64,000 bases of DNA. It comes from Methanocalculus sp. GTDB lineage: Archaea; Halobacteriota; Methanomicrobia; Methanomicrobiales; Methanocorpusculaceae. Made by a program: the position numbers and the translations under genes. The notes beneath the pieces were generated by a model, which searched no databases, was not told where the DNA came from, and saw only the letters and a list, made by a program, of their open reading frames with translations. The stretch lies in assembly GCA_013329165.1 (NCBI GenBank), contig DUKV01000039.1:34036-98035 (forward strand), given 5' to 3'. Below, piece by piece: positions 47,173 through 56,781 of this stretch. Every line of letters begins with the position of its first letter. Position 1 is the stretch's first letter.

Positions 47173-48003
47173 ATGGCACGGACGGCATCACTCTATACTG
47201 ACGGGGCATCACGGGGGAATCCGGGGAAGGCGGCGATTGCTTACATCATCATTGAGGATGACCGGATTCTACGGGAGCATGGGGAGGCGATTGGTATTGC
47301 CACAAATAATGAAGCCGAATACCGGGCACTGATCGCAGGTCTCAAAGCTGCTGCCGCTCTTGATCTGCATGAAGTAGCTGTCCACTCTGACAGCGAACTG
47401 ATGGTGAAACAGATGAATGGCTCTTATGCTGTCAGGTCGGCGCGGCTCCTTCCCCTCTATAAGCAGGCAACTGAGGCGAAGAGTATGTTTGATCGTGTCA
47501 CGTTCACCTCTCTTCCACGGGAAGATCCCACCATTCAGAAGGCGGATGCACTTGCTAATGAAGCGCTGGATGGAAAGATGCCCTCTCCTGTTGAATCATG
47601 GCCCGGAGCGTTCGTGAAGCCGATAGGTATCGTCTCTTCTCCGTACAAAATGCCCGGAGATGCTCCACGGCAGGGGAGGCTTGCTCCTGTCGAGAGCAGA
47701 ATTGAGATCTATCCTGAATATGAAGGAGGTCTTTCCGGGCTTCTGGATTATGACAAACTATTCATCTTCTGCTGGTTTGACCGGAGCCGCCGCGATCAGC
47801 TCCGGGTCGAGCGTCCGGGGAGGGGTGGTGTGCGCGGTGTCTTTGCAACCCGCTCCCCGGACCGCCCAAATCCAATCGGCCTCACGCTTGTAGATCTCCT
47901 TGAGATCAATGGCAGGATTCTGCGTGTCCGGGGTCTGGATGCCCTTGATGGGACTCCGATTCTTGATATCAAACCATATGAGCCGGATCTTGATTCGCAG
48001 TAA
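47173..48003 (+). CDS. RNase HI and TrmO (tRNA m6t6A methyltransferase) fusion
   Basis: A 276-residue two-domain protein. Residues 1-135 are a complete type I RNase H: YTDGASRGNPG (first aspartate), NNEAEYRALIAG (glutamate), VHSDSELMVKQMNG (second aspartate) and ADALANEAL (last aspartate). Residues 146-276 are TrmO/TsaA (YaeB/VirR family), which methylates N6 of t6A37 in tRNA: KPIGIVSSPYKMPGDAPRQG, GVRGVFATRSPDRPNPIGLT and LDALDGTPILDIKPYEPDLD. The ATG at 47173 begins the RNase H fold directly. A functional link between the two activities is unknown. Confidence 0.9.
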   Translation: MARTASLYTDGASRGNPGKAAIAYIIIEDDRILREHGEAIGIATNNEAEYRALIAGLKAAAALDLHEVAVHSDSELMVKQMNGSYAVRSARLLPLYKQATEAKSMFDRVTFTSLPREDPTIQKADALANEALDGKMPSPVESWPGAFVKPIGIVSSPYKMPGDAPRQGRLAPVESRIEIYPEYEGGLSGLLDYDKLFIFCWFDRSRRDQLRVERPGRGGVRGVFATRSPDRPNPIGLTLVDLLEINGRILRVRGLDALDGTPILDIKPYEPDLDSQ

Positions 48004-48110
48004 TAGAGAGGTATCTGGTATTGATTCTTATCCTTTTCAGGATGCACCGATCTATACACCTATAATCTCCCTTTCACAACCTTCCTTTGTATTGTGTATT
48101 GAGGCATATT

Positions 48111-48974
48111 ATGACAGATAAACAACAACCACAGGAATGTGATGGGCAGTGCGAAGGCTGTTCATCAAAGACTGAAGGATGCGATTCCAATCTCCCAAAA
48201 AAGGTGGATATAGACGTCAAGCATGTTGTCCTGATTCTCTCGGGGAAAGGCGGTGTCGGGAAGAGCACCGTCTCGGTGAATCTGGCCTATGCTCTCTCAA
48301 ACCATGGATTCAAAACCGGACTTATGGATCTTGATATCCATGGACCAAGCATCCCGAAGATGCTCGGGCTTGAGGAACATAAGCTCCAGATCATGGGAGA
48401 GAAGATCCAGCCGGTGAATGTGACCGGAACGCTTGCTGTCATCTCAATGGCGTTCCTCCTTCCTGAGCGCTCCACCCCGGTGATCTGGCGTGGTCCGATG
48501 AAGATGGCAGCGATCCAGCAGTTCCTCGGAGATGTGAACTGGGGTCCCCTTGACTTCCTTGTGGTTGATCTGCCGCCGGGAACAGGCGATGAGGCGCTCT
48601 CGATCGCCCAGCTTGCACCAAATATTGCAGGTGCGATCATTGTCACAACCCCGCAGGATGTCTCTGTGCTCGACTCGAGCAAGGCACTGAAGTTTGTTGA
48701 ACAGATCGGGATTAAAAACCTGGGTATCATCGAGAATATGAGCGGCATGGTCTGCCCCCACTGCCATGAAGCAATTGATCTCTTTGGGAAAGATGGCGGG
48801 AAGAAGGCTGCCGAAGAGTTTGGTGTCCCCTTCCTCGGAAGCATCCCTCTTGACATCGAAATGCGCAAGGCAGGAGATGAGGGTAAGCCATTCATCATCC
48901 GCCGTGCCGAGAACCCCACATGGCAGGCCGTGGATGCCGTCATGGAGAATTTAATCGAGATCATTGAGGAATGA
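48111..48974 (+). CDS. Mrp/NBP35-family iron-sulfur carrier ATPase
   Basis: A 287-residue P-loop ATPase for iron-sulfur cluster transfer. After a cysteine-rich N-terminus (ECDGQCEGCSSKTEGC, reminiscent of Nbp35) come the deviant Walker A VVLILSGKGGVGKSTVSVNL, LDIHGPSIPKMLGL, DLPPGTGDEALS, and the bridging cysteine pair CPHC in NMSGMVCPHCHEAIDLFG. The start at 48111 is the ATG before this cysteine motif; a longer upstream frame adds nothing conserved. Cytosolic homodimer. Confidence 0.93.
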   Translation: MTDKQQPQECDGQCEGCSSKTEGCDSNLPKKVDIDVKHVVLILSGKGGVGKSTVSVNLAYALSNHGFKTGLMDLDIHGPSIPKMLGLEEHKLQIMGEKIQPVNVTGTLAVISMAFLLPERSTPVIWRGPMKMAAIQQFLGDVNWGPLDFLVVDLPPGTGDEALSIAQLAPNIAGAIIVTTPQDVSVLDSSKALKFVEQIGIKNLGIIENMSGMVCPHCHEAIDLFGKDGGKKAAEEFGVPFLGSIPLDIEMRKAGDEGKPFIIRRAENPTWQAVDAVMENLIEIIEE

Positions 48975-49094
48975 TCCCGCTCTTTCTTTTTTTGAGGAGA
49001 TAAACAACAATATTTAATACTATCTCTGTCGATTCTATCATTAGCGTTCGAATCGAACTCTTTTGTGGTTTGAGACCAAAATGAAGGTAATTCT

Positions 49095-49745
49095 ATGAAG
49101 ATCGGAATTGTTGGCGGAACCGGGGATATTGGTGAGGGGATGGCACTTCGCCTCTCACATCTCCACGAGGTGATACTTGGATCCAGAGATGAGTCGAAGG
49201 CATGTACAACCAGTGATCACACCATTGAGACGCTCAAAGGGCGTGGTGTTCAATCCAGCTGCCGGGGTGTCTCGAACCAGGAGGCCGTGAATGCAGGGGA
49301 TGTTATTATCCTTGCACTCCCGTTTGCCCATGTCGACTCCACCCTCGCCGGGCTGAATGGATTTGAGAACAAGATCGTCATATCTCCGGTGAACCCGATC
49401 GCCCGATCCGGCCACTTTTATTATGATCCCCCAGAGGAAGGATCAGCTGCCATCTATATTAAAAAACGGCTTCCCGAGAGTGCCCGGCTCGTTGTTGCCT
49501 TTAACAATATTGCCGCTCATAAGTGGAAGGATCTTGATGTGATCCTCGACTACTCGGTTGCCGTCTGTAGTGATGATTTTGAAGCAAAAAAGGTCATCAT
49601 GGATCTGATTTGGGACCTTCCGGATCTCTCACCCCTCGATGCAGGACCGCTTGCAGTCTCCCCGATTGTTGAAAGCATCACCCCGCTCCTGCTGAATATT
49701 GCAGTATTTAACAAGATGCGGGATGTGGGGGTTTATTTCAGATAA
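49095..49745 (+). CDS. npdG: F420H2:NADP oxidoreductase
   Basis: A 216-residue reductase exchanging hydride between F420H2 and NADP+. The N-terminal NADP-binding motif is MKIGIVGGTGDIGEGMALRL with VILGSRDESKA supplying the phosphate-binding arginine. The C-terminal F420 region contains VAFNNIAAHKW and DAGPLAVSPIVESITPLLL. Length is typical of archaeal NpdG/Fno. It provides NADPH in F420-based metabolism and marks the host as a methanogen or close relative. Confidence 0.93.
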   Translation: MKIGIVGGTGDIGEGMALRLSHLHEVILGSRDESKACTTSDHTIETLKGRGVQSSCRGVSNQEAVNAGDVIILALPFAHVDSTLAGLNGFENKIVISPVNPIARSGHFYYDPPEEGSAAIYIKKRLPESARLVVAFNNIAAHKWKDLDVILDYSVAVCSDDFEAKKVIMDLIWDLPDLSPLDAGPLAVSPIVESITPLLLNIAVFNKMRDVGVYFR

Positions 49746-49884
49746 TTTCTATTTTCCTGAGCTTTGCACTCAATGCATTGTGGGGCTTCAATTTTTTGAT
49801 ATGATTATGTATCTCTTATAATCCTGCTGTGTTATTGGTAGATTTCTGGATCATAAATTTTATATTATGGTCGCAGTACTTCCA

Positions 49885-49987
49885 CCAATTATTTATATTG
49901 ATAGAAGGAACCCTCTTATAAAAATACAGTTTAAAGAGTAGTAACGTTTTGGGATTTTCCTCCCGAATCGTCTTTTTCAAGGAGATA
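49885..49987 (+). promoter_or_regulatory. Promoter and ribosome-binding region before the FMN glutamate-synthase-like gene
   Basis: The 247-base gap after npdG is very AT-rich. Two TATA-like stretches (ATTATTTATATTG near 49888 and CTTATAAAAAT near 49914) and a strong AAGGAGATA ribosome-binding site (49979-49987) just before the ATG at 49993 are visible. No other feature was seen in the gap. Confidence 0.45.
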
Positions 49988-49992
49988 GTACA

Positions 49993-51582
49993 ATGAATCT
50001 TCGAAGACCAAACGCAAGTGAAGCTGTCGGTACATTCAATCGATCGCGAGATGTTGTTCCAATGTCCGGACTCTGCAGCCGGTGTGTTGACGGCTGCAAA
50101 GGCGGCTGTGATATCTGGCTCTCATCATTCCGGGGCCGTGAAGTAATTTATCCCGGACCTTTTGGTGAGATCACCGCAGGTGCGGACAAAAATTATCCTG
50201 TTGACTATTCTCACCTGAATATCCAGGGGTATGCTGTCGGTGCGAAAGGACTGCCAGAAGGCGTTCCGATCAACTCAGATACGGCCGTTTTTTCATCAGT
50301 CGATACCACGACAGAATATGGGTGGGATATCAAGGTCCCGATGCGGGCACCAATCTTTACCGGTGCACTTGGTTCAACCGAGATTGCCCGTGCAAACTGG
50401 GAGCATTTTGCTATTGGTGCAGCAATTTCCGGTATTACCCTTGTCTGTGGAGAGAATGTCTGTGGAATTGATCCAGGTCTTGTTCTTGATGTTCATGGAA
50501 AGGTCAAAGAATCTCCCGAGATGGATAGAAGAATAAATATCTACCGTGAGTTCCATGATGGATATGGTGAGATTCTTGTTCAGCTGAATGTCGAAGATAC
50601 CCGTTTTGGAACCGCAGAATATGTCGCTTCCAAACACAATCTTGAAACGATCGAGCTGAAATGGGGTCAGGGAGCAAAATGCATCGGTGGAGAGATTAAG
50701 GTAAAATCACTTGACCGGGCAACAGAGTTGAAGAATCGTGGTTATATCGTCCTTCCTGATCCGACGCATCCAGAGATTAAAAAGGCATATGAATCAGGTG
50801 CTATCAAGGAGTTAGAACGCCATTCCAGACTTGGGTTTGTTACAAAGGAAGATTTCCTGGCTGAAGTGGACCGGCTCCGTGATATCGGATTCAAGCGGAT
50901 CACTCTCAAGACTGGTGCCTATTCCGCTGTTGAACTGGCAATGGCACTCCGCTATGGTGCAGAAGCCAAGATCGATCTTCTTACTATCGACGGTGCGCCA
51001 GGTGGCACAGGTATGTCCCCCTGGCCGATGATGAATGAATGGGGTATTCCGACGATCTATATCCAGAGTCTTGCGTACCAGTATGCGGAACTCCTGAAGA
51101 AGCGTGGGATCCGGGTTCCCGATCTTGCGATTGCCGGTGGTATTGCAGATGAAGCAAATGGCTTTAAAGCTCTCTGCATGGGAGCACCGTACTTCAAGGC
51201 GGTCTGCATGGGCCGTTCCCTCATGATCCCCGGAATGGTCGGGAAGAATATCCAGAAGTGGCTTGATGCTGGCGATCTTCCAAAGAATGTCTCAAAATAC
51301 GGAAGTACTGTTGAGGATATCTTTGTCTACTATGAGGATCTGAAGCAGAAATATGGCGCCAGGATCAGTGACATTCCGCTTGGTGCGATGGGTATCTACA
51401 GTTATGTCGAGCGGTACCGGATCGGCATGCAGCAGCTGATGGCAGGGAGTCGGAACTTCAGCCTGAAATCCATCTCACGAAATGATCTGATGGCCCTCAC
51501 CGAGGAGTCTGCAAAAGTGACCGGCATACCATACGTGATGGATGCATACAGCGATGCTGCGGAGGAAATTCTCCTCAGCTGA
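49993..51582 (+). CDS. FMN-binding glutamate-synthase-like protein
   Basis: A 529-residue protein with the FMN-binding TIM barrel of the glutamate synthase family (TGALGSTEIARANWEHFAIG, LLTIDGAPGGTGMSPWPMMN, DLAIAGGIADEANGFKAL). The N-terminus has a cysteine cluster CSRCVDGCKGGCDIW instead of the ferredoxin domain of gltB2, and the C-terminus lacks the CRVCGTC cluster. No amidotransferase or GXGXG partner is adjacent, so it is probably not a normal glutamate synthase. Its reaction is unknown. Strong ribosome-binding site suggests high expression. Confidence 0.83.
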   Translation: MNLRRPNASEAVGTFNRSRDVVPMSGLCSRCVDGCKGGCDIWLSSFRGREVIYPGPFGEITAGADKNYPVDYSHLNIQGYAVGAKGLPEGVPINSDTAVFSSVDTTTEYGWDIKVPMRAPIFTGALGSTEIARANWEHFAIGAAISGITLVCGENVCGIDPGLVLDVHGKVKESPEMDRRINIYREFHDGYGEILVQLNVEDTRFGTAEYVASKHNLETIELKWGQGAKCIGGEIKVKSLDRATELKNRGYIVLPDPTHPEIKKAYESGAIKELERHSRLGFVTKEDFLAEVDRLRDIGFKRITLKTGAYSAVELAMALRYGAEAKIDLLTIDGAPGGTGMSPWPMMNEWGIPTIYIQSLAYQYAELLKKRGIRVPDLAIAGGIADEANGFKALCMGAPYFKAVCMGRSLMIPGMVGKNIQKWLDAGDLPKNVSKYGSTVEDIFVYYEDLKQKYGARISDIPLGAMGIYSYVERYRIGMQQLMAGSRNFSLKSISRNDLMALTEESAKVTGIPYVMDAYSDAAEEILLS

Positions 51583-51670
51583 ATCTTCTTTTTCCACCCT
51601 CCCCAGGTATCCTGACAGGAGTGTCTGTTCCGGAATTCATATCTGGAACAAAGTCAGATAGACGAACGTG

Positions 51671-52783
51671 ATGATCCATCGGTTTATACCTGCTCTTCTG
51701 CTGATATGTATCTGTCTCGCTGGCGGCTGTGTTCAGCCAGATATGGTTCTCCCCTCGATATCGCCAGTTCAGGCAGAATATCCGGTTCTGACCATTGATC
51801 ACACATTCCTCTTTGAAGAGAGCGACATAACAATCAGTCTTCCTCTCGATTATGGTGTCTATTACGGAGCACGGGATGCCGATAAGCAGATCTATCTCTA
51901 CTCCGATCTCACCGATCATGACTGGCTTCCCTATTATTACAGGGCTTTTATCGATGATCCCCAGCAGGAGGCATTCTTCCAGGAACTGATCGCAGAACTG
52001 CGGCGGGTGCGATCCGCTCTCCGTCTGGATGATGACAGGTACCTTGAGCTTTGCACCGTCTTTGTTCAGTCTCTCCCCTATGATGACGATACCACACTGA
52101 TTGAGCCGAAGTTCCCTATTGAGACATTCGGCGACGGCACCGGTGACTGTGATGATAAAAGCCTTCTTCTTGCCGGGCTTCTCTCACGGGAGGGGTATTC
52201 TGTTGCCCTCCTCCTCTATTCCGAAGAGGCGCATATGGCAGTCGGGGTGAAGGGAGATGGCTGCCGGAATGTCGGGGATGGGTATATATTCATTGAAACA
52301 ACCCGTCCCAATTTCGTTGGTATTGTTCCGGAGATGCTTGCCGGGGATATTGTTCTTGAGTCTGAGCCGATGATTATTCCAATCGGGGATGGAACAATCG
52401 GGTATGGCCGCTGCGATCAGACGATCGTGTTGTCTGATCTCCTCGCGTATTGTCGGGATGAGATAGATCGATTAAATACTGAGATGGAGATGGAGTTTGC
52501 CGCAATCGAAGAGATGACTGATGAGATCGGGGCGCTTCGCATGGAGATGGATTCCCTCATCCGGCAGCGGAGGTACCAGGAGTACAACCGTCAGGTGCCC
52601 GTCTTCAATAGCCTGATCGATCGATATAACAGCCACATTGAGGAGTATAATCGTCTGGTTCGTTCGGCTGAGCGATATGTCGCTATCCAGTCCACCATCA
52701 TCAACCGGATGCATGACCGGCATGGACTCTATTGTGAGATGCTTGGGGAAGGGGTGATTGGAGAGATCAGAGGTGTGTCCTGA
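51671..52783 (+). CDS. Transglutaminase-like lipoprotein with coiled-coil tail
   Basis: A 370-residue predicted lipoprotein: hydrophobic signal ending in the lipobox LAGGC near residue 20. Residues 110-215 resemble a transglutaminase/cysteine-protease fold, with catalytic cysteine in GDGTGDCDDKSLLLAGLLSR and histidine in LLYSEEAHMAVGV. Residues 265-355 are rich in glutamate and leucine and should form a coiled coil. Likely anchored outside the cell and possibly acting on envelope proteins. Start is the ATG after an overlapping GTG. Confidence 0.75.
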   Translation: MIHRFIPALLLICICLAGGCVQPDMVLPSISPVQAEYPVLTIDHTFLFEESDITISLPLDYGVYYGARDADKQIYLYSDLTDHDWLPYYYRAFIDDPQQEAFFQELIAELRRVRSALRLDDDRYLELCTVFVQSLPYDDDTTLIEPKFPIETFGDGTGDCDDKSLLLAGLLSREGYSVALLLYSEEAHMAVGVKGDGCRNVGDGYIFIETTRPNFVGIVPEMLAGDIVLESEPMIIPIGDGTIGYGRCDQTIVLSDLLAYCRDEIDRLNTEMEMEFAAIEEMTDEIGALRMEMDSLIRQRRYQEYNRQVPVFNSLIDRYNSHIEEYNRLVRSAERYVAIQSTIINRMHDRHGLYCEMLGEGVIGEIRGVS

Positions 52784-53060
52784 TCCTCTGAACCATTCCG
52801 CGTCAGTATCTCGTTCATGATTCCGGCAGTTTGAATGGAGAGTACAGCTTTTCTTGAAAAAATCAGAGAATAATCATATTATAACTGAATATTCACCGTA
52901 CCTGTTCGAATCCCTTCTGGAAAGGGAGTGTATTATAATGGATGGGAAAAGAAGTATCAATTAACCAGATCCAACGATACCTGATGATGAACACAAAACC
53001 GCGTCAACCATCTCCCGGGATGGCTTGGATACGGACGGTTCAGAGCAGGCGGGGTGAACG

Positions 53061-55925
53061 ATGGGATTGTTTGATCATCATACCAGAGACGATGCTTCTG
53101 TTTTCTCCTTGATTGAAGAAGGTACGCGTTTATATGAGAGTGGACAGTATGCTCATGCAATTGAGTCCTTTGAGAAGGCAGTCGATCTCAATCCCGGTCG
53201 ATATGATGCATGGTCAGGGTATGGCAGCGCCCTCCTCCAGATGGAACGCTATCCTGAAGCAGTTGATGCATATGACAGGGCTCTCCGGCTCAATCCCGAT
53301 ATGCCTGATATCTGGAGTAACCACGGCGTTGCTCTTGCCAGGCTCGGCCGCCATGAAGAGGGCCTGGCTTCATTGAACCGTGCATTACTGCTTGATCCCG
53401 TCCATTACAACTCCTGGATGAACAAAGCCCGCATCTTATGGGAATGCGGGCAGACGGGCGATGCCGTCCTTGCATATGATCGTGCCTGTGCTATCAATCC
53501 CATGGATGGCAATGCATGGTATCATCGCGGGGTTCTTCTTGCGGAGATCGGCCGTACTGGGGAGTCTGTCCAATCCATTGAAAAAGCACGTGAAATTGGC
53601 TATGATACCGGAATCGGATGGTGCATCTCCATCCCGGCCCCTGATTACATTGGTGATATTGACGTTTTTCCCGAACCTGATGATGAGCCCCCCCGTCCGT
53701 CTGCCGATAGTAATACCGGGACTTTGGAATGTGGAGACGCCCTTTCCGGTGAGGGTGGAATAGTTGATCCGGGTGGGGACCCCATCTCTTTCGATTATTC
53801 CCTGGCTGTTTCTGTTCTCCCCAAACCTGATGGGAGTGCGGGGATGAGTGAGGAAGATGATGCCGATCCGGATGGTATCACCCGTGAATCGTTTCTGCCT
53901 GAGGATTCTGGTACAGGTGATCTGGCGAAAAAAACTCCTGATCTGACTGCTTCAGAGGTTCCGGATGGTTCTTTGGATGGAGATTTCGCTTTTGGTGATG
54001 ATGGAGATGCCAGTTGGGAAGAGGATCTCCTGTATACAGACGCCGATCTCTTCTCCCCTGAGATTGCTGATGCCCTCTCGGATATGTTTGATGAAGACGG
54101 TGAAGGAAACCAGTCTCCATCAGATGGCGCAGGCGTGATCGACTCCTCCGATACGCCTGAGCCTCTTCATACGCCTGATGCAGATTCTGATGGCGATCCG
54201 GGTGGCTCGTTGGATGGATATTCTGTTTTTAATGAGGTTTTCTCCGAAGCCAACACGTCTCTTCCCCGGAATGAACCTCTGATAGAGTCTGATACTTCTT
54301 CATCTGAGGATGACGAGTCTCTGCTTCAGCGGGACAGCAGTTTTGCCGAGATTCTGATATATTATGACCGTGCAGTTGTCCGCAGTCCTGATGCTGCAGA
54401 TCTCTGGTATAATCGTGGTCTCGTCCTCTATAACCTCAACCGGTATCGTGATGCTGTCGAGTCGTTTGAAAGAGCAGTTGCGATCAATCCGGACTATGCT
54501 GAGGCAGAGAGGAACAGGCGCATCCTGGTAGCGTTAATCAAGAAGAAGATCGTCGATTACGAAAGGAAAGGAACCGAGTGTGCGACTGAAGGCAGATTCG
54601 ATGAGGCAGTTGTGTATTATGACCAGGTGCTCTCCCTTGATCCTGAGGCTCCCTCTGTCTGGTACAACCGTGGTGTTGCTCTCCGTAACCTTGGCCGTTA
54701 CTCAGAAGCGGTTGCATCCTATGACCATGCGCTCTCACTTGCACCTGACGATCCCGGAACCTGGTATAATCGCGGTGTTGCGCTCCGTAATCTTGGCCGT
54801 TACTCAGAAGCGGTCGACTCCTATGACCGGGCACTCGCACTTGATTCAGATGATGCTGATACCTGGCACAACCGCGGTGTTGCACTCAGGAAACTCGGCC
54901 GATATGATGATGCGGTAACCTCGTTTGATCGTGCCCTCTCTCTCAATCAGGAGGATGTGGATATCTGGTATAACCGTGGTGTTGCGCTTCGGAAACTCAG
55001 CCGCTATGAGGATGCGCTGGAATCATATGATCGCATGCTTGTACTTGATCCCAACAACATCCTTGCCCTGAATAACAGGGGTTTTATACTCAATGAAATG
55101 AGCCGCTATGAAGAGGCTGCCGAATCATACAATAAATCGATCCTGCTTAATCCGGAGAATGCCGCTCCCTGGGTGGGAAGGGGTATTGCTGAGTTTAACC
55201 TGGGTCATTATGCTGCTGCTGTTGAATCACTGAACAGGGCTCTTGGAATCGATCATGAAGACAGCTACGCATGGCAGGTTCATGGCCTTGCCCACGCACG
55301 ACTCAACCACCATGCCGAGGCCGTTCTCTCATATGATCGTGCTAGTGCTCTTGATCCATCTGATGCAAGAATATGGGTTATCCGTGGCCTCTCACTCATG
55401 GGAATTGGTAACTATCATGAGGCGGTCCTCTCATTCGAACGAGCTCGTACGCTGGATCCGGATAATCCTGATATCCTCTCCCATCGGGATGAGGCAGCCC
55501 GGATGATTCCAGTGGAGGAGAGGATTTTGCCGGTGGAAGAGACAGCTCTCAGATCCGGGGTTGAGCCGGGGCCTGTATCCCCCACTGAGGTTGGACGCTC
55601 CCGCTCACCTGCTGCCAGTTTCTCTGTAACACTTGATCACTCCAGGTTTATCAGGAACCAATGGCACCGTGTTCGCCTGACGATCCGGAACGAGGGTGGC
55701 GATCCAGTCATCGATCTGCTGATCTCGTTCTCTGAGGATTTCGCCACCAGACGGCTGATCCCGGTCACGGTTCCTCCAGCCGATCAGGTTACCCTTGATG
55801 TCGGCATCAAACCCCTCTCGGTAGGGATGGTACCTCTGGATCTCAAGGCTGATTACCGGGATGAGAAAGGACACGAATATACGAGGATATTTGAGTTCTG
55901 GATAGAGGTTCTTCCTGAGCCCTGA
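53061..55925 (+). CDS. Giant TPR protein with acidic linker and C-terminal beta-sandwich domain
   Basis: A 954-residue protein in four parts. Residues 12-190 hold five TPR units (for example YAHAIESFEKAVDLNPGRYD). Residues 200-430 are a low-complexity linker rich in aspartate, glutamate, serine, glycine and proline. Residues 433-825 hold about eleven more TPR units, including near-identical neighbours (RNLGRYSEAVASYDHALSL). Residues 855-954 look like a CARDB or Ig-like beta domain (HRVRLTIRNEGGDPVIDLLI). No signal peptide is seen. Probably a scaffold; partners unknown. Second TPR array protein of the window. Confidence 0.82.
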   Translation: MGLFDHHTRDDASVFSLIEEGTRLYESGQYAHAIESFEKAVDLNPGRYDAWSGYGSALLQMERYPEAVDAYDRALRLNPDMPDIWSNHGVALARLGRHEEGLASLNRALLLDPVHYNSWMNKARILWECGQTGDAVLAYDRACAINPMDGNAWYHRGVLLAEIGRTGESVQSIEKAREIGYDTGIGWCISIPAPDYIGDIDVFPEPDDEPPRPSADSNTGTLECGDALSGEGGIVDPGGDPISFDYSLAVSVLPKPDGSAGMSEEDDADPDGITRESFLPEDSGTGDLAKKTPDLTASEVPDGSLDGDFAFGDDGDASWEEDLLYTDADLFSPEIADALSDMFDEDGEGNQSPSDGAGVIDSSDTPEPLHTPDADSDGDPGGSLDGYSVFNEVFSEANTSLPRNEPLIESDTSSSEDDESLLQRDSSFAEILIYYDRAVVRSPDAADLWYNRGLVLYNLNRYRDAVESFERAVAINPDYAEAERNRRILVALIKKKIVDYERKGTECATEGRFDEAVVYYDQVLSLDPEAPSVWYNRGVALRNLGRYSEAVASYDHALSLAPDDPGTWYNRGVALRNLGRYSEAVDSYDRALALDSDDADTWHNRGVALRKLGRYDDAVTSFDRALSLNQEDVDIWYNRGVALRKLSRYEDALESYDRMLVLDPNNILALNNRGFILNEMSRYEEAAESYNKSILLNPENAAPWVGRGIAEFNLGHYAAAVESLNRALGIDHEDSYAWQVHGLAHARLNHHAEAVLSYDRASALDPSDARIWVIRGLSLMGIGNYHEAVLSFERARTLDPDNPDILSHRDEAARMIPVEERILPVEETALRSGVEPGPVSPTEVGRSRSPAASFSVTLDHSRFIRNQWHRVRLTIRNEGGDPVIDLLISFSEDFATRRLIPVTVPPADQVTLDVGIKPLSVGMVPLDLKADYRDEKGHEYTRIFEFWIEVLPEP

Positions 55926-56060
55926 AGGGATCTTGATCGTGGCATTCCCCGTATCCGGGGTGTGCAGGTGATTGATCCGCCTTTCCCTCCCTGCTTACAT
56001 GATCCCCAGCCCACAACGCTTCGTCATCCTTATCCTATCCAAAACGCTTCTCCTACGTAG

Positions 56061-56738
56061 ATGCGACCCAGGGTTATCATTCACTCCTCGGTGAGCCTGG
56101 ATCATGCCATTATCGGCTATGATATTGATATCGGGCTCCATTATGGAATTCTCGGGGAATATGTACCCGATGCTCTTCTCGTCGGGTCAACGACAGCAGC
56201 GTTTGGTGTAAAGATGTTTATGGATAGCAGCCAGCCTGAGACGGTAGCAGGCCGGATCCGGCCGGAGCTGGTTCCTGATGACCACCGGCCAATTGGCGTC
56301 TTTGTCGAGAGCAGGGGTATCCTTCATGAGCTTCTCCACTTCTACCGGCAGATGGAGCATATCCGGGATGTTGTTGTCCTTGTATCTGAGGCGACACCTG
56401 AGATCTATCTTTAGTACCTGATGGAGTGGGGTACCCGTATTATCCGGTGCGGGGAGGCTCGGGTGGATATCGGAAGAGTTCTGCGGGAGCCTGAAGATCG
56501 TTTTTTGATCCGGACAATTGTCTCTGACAGTGGTGCGAATCTGAGCGATCACCTCATTCGATTGGGGATTGCTGATGAGATCAGCTTTATAGTAACCCCG
56601 GTGATCGCCGCAGGTGATGGTAAGAGGCTCCTTTCATCTGTAGGTGCATGCACCCTCGATCTGATCGGCTCACGTGATCTGGGTTCAGGGCGGGTGCATC
56701 TCCGCTATGCTCTCAGAAAAGAACCAATCCGCACCTGA
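56061..56738 (+). pseudogene. RibD C-terminal-domain reductase interrupted by in-frame TAG
   Basis: Two pieces lie in one continuous frame separated only by TAG at 56412-56414. The first (117 residues) begins MRPRVIIHSSVSLDHAIIGY and ends VVVLVSEATPEIYL; the second continues YLMEWGTRIIRCGEARVDIG and ends at TGA (56736-56738). Together they make a 225-residue RibD-C/dihydrofolate-reductase-like protein, the normal length for this archaeal family, which includes the riboflavin-pathway pyrimidine reductase. No frameshift is present, so a single base change or readthrough would explain it. TAG is an ordinary stop elsewhere here (cca, TPR-TFB). Confidence 0.75.
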
Positions 56739-56781
56739 AATCAAAACAGAGAACAATCGGGACGGATTATCTGATTGTGGT

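Noticed and set aside
45415..56738. TAG read as pyrrolysine in the flavodoxin and RibD-like frames
   Set aside because: TAG ends intact genes such as cca and the TPR-TFB gene, the flavodoxin frame is also frameshifted, and no pyl genes are present in the window.
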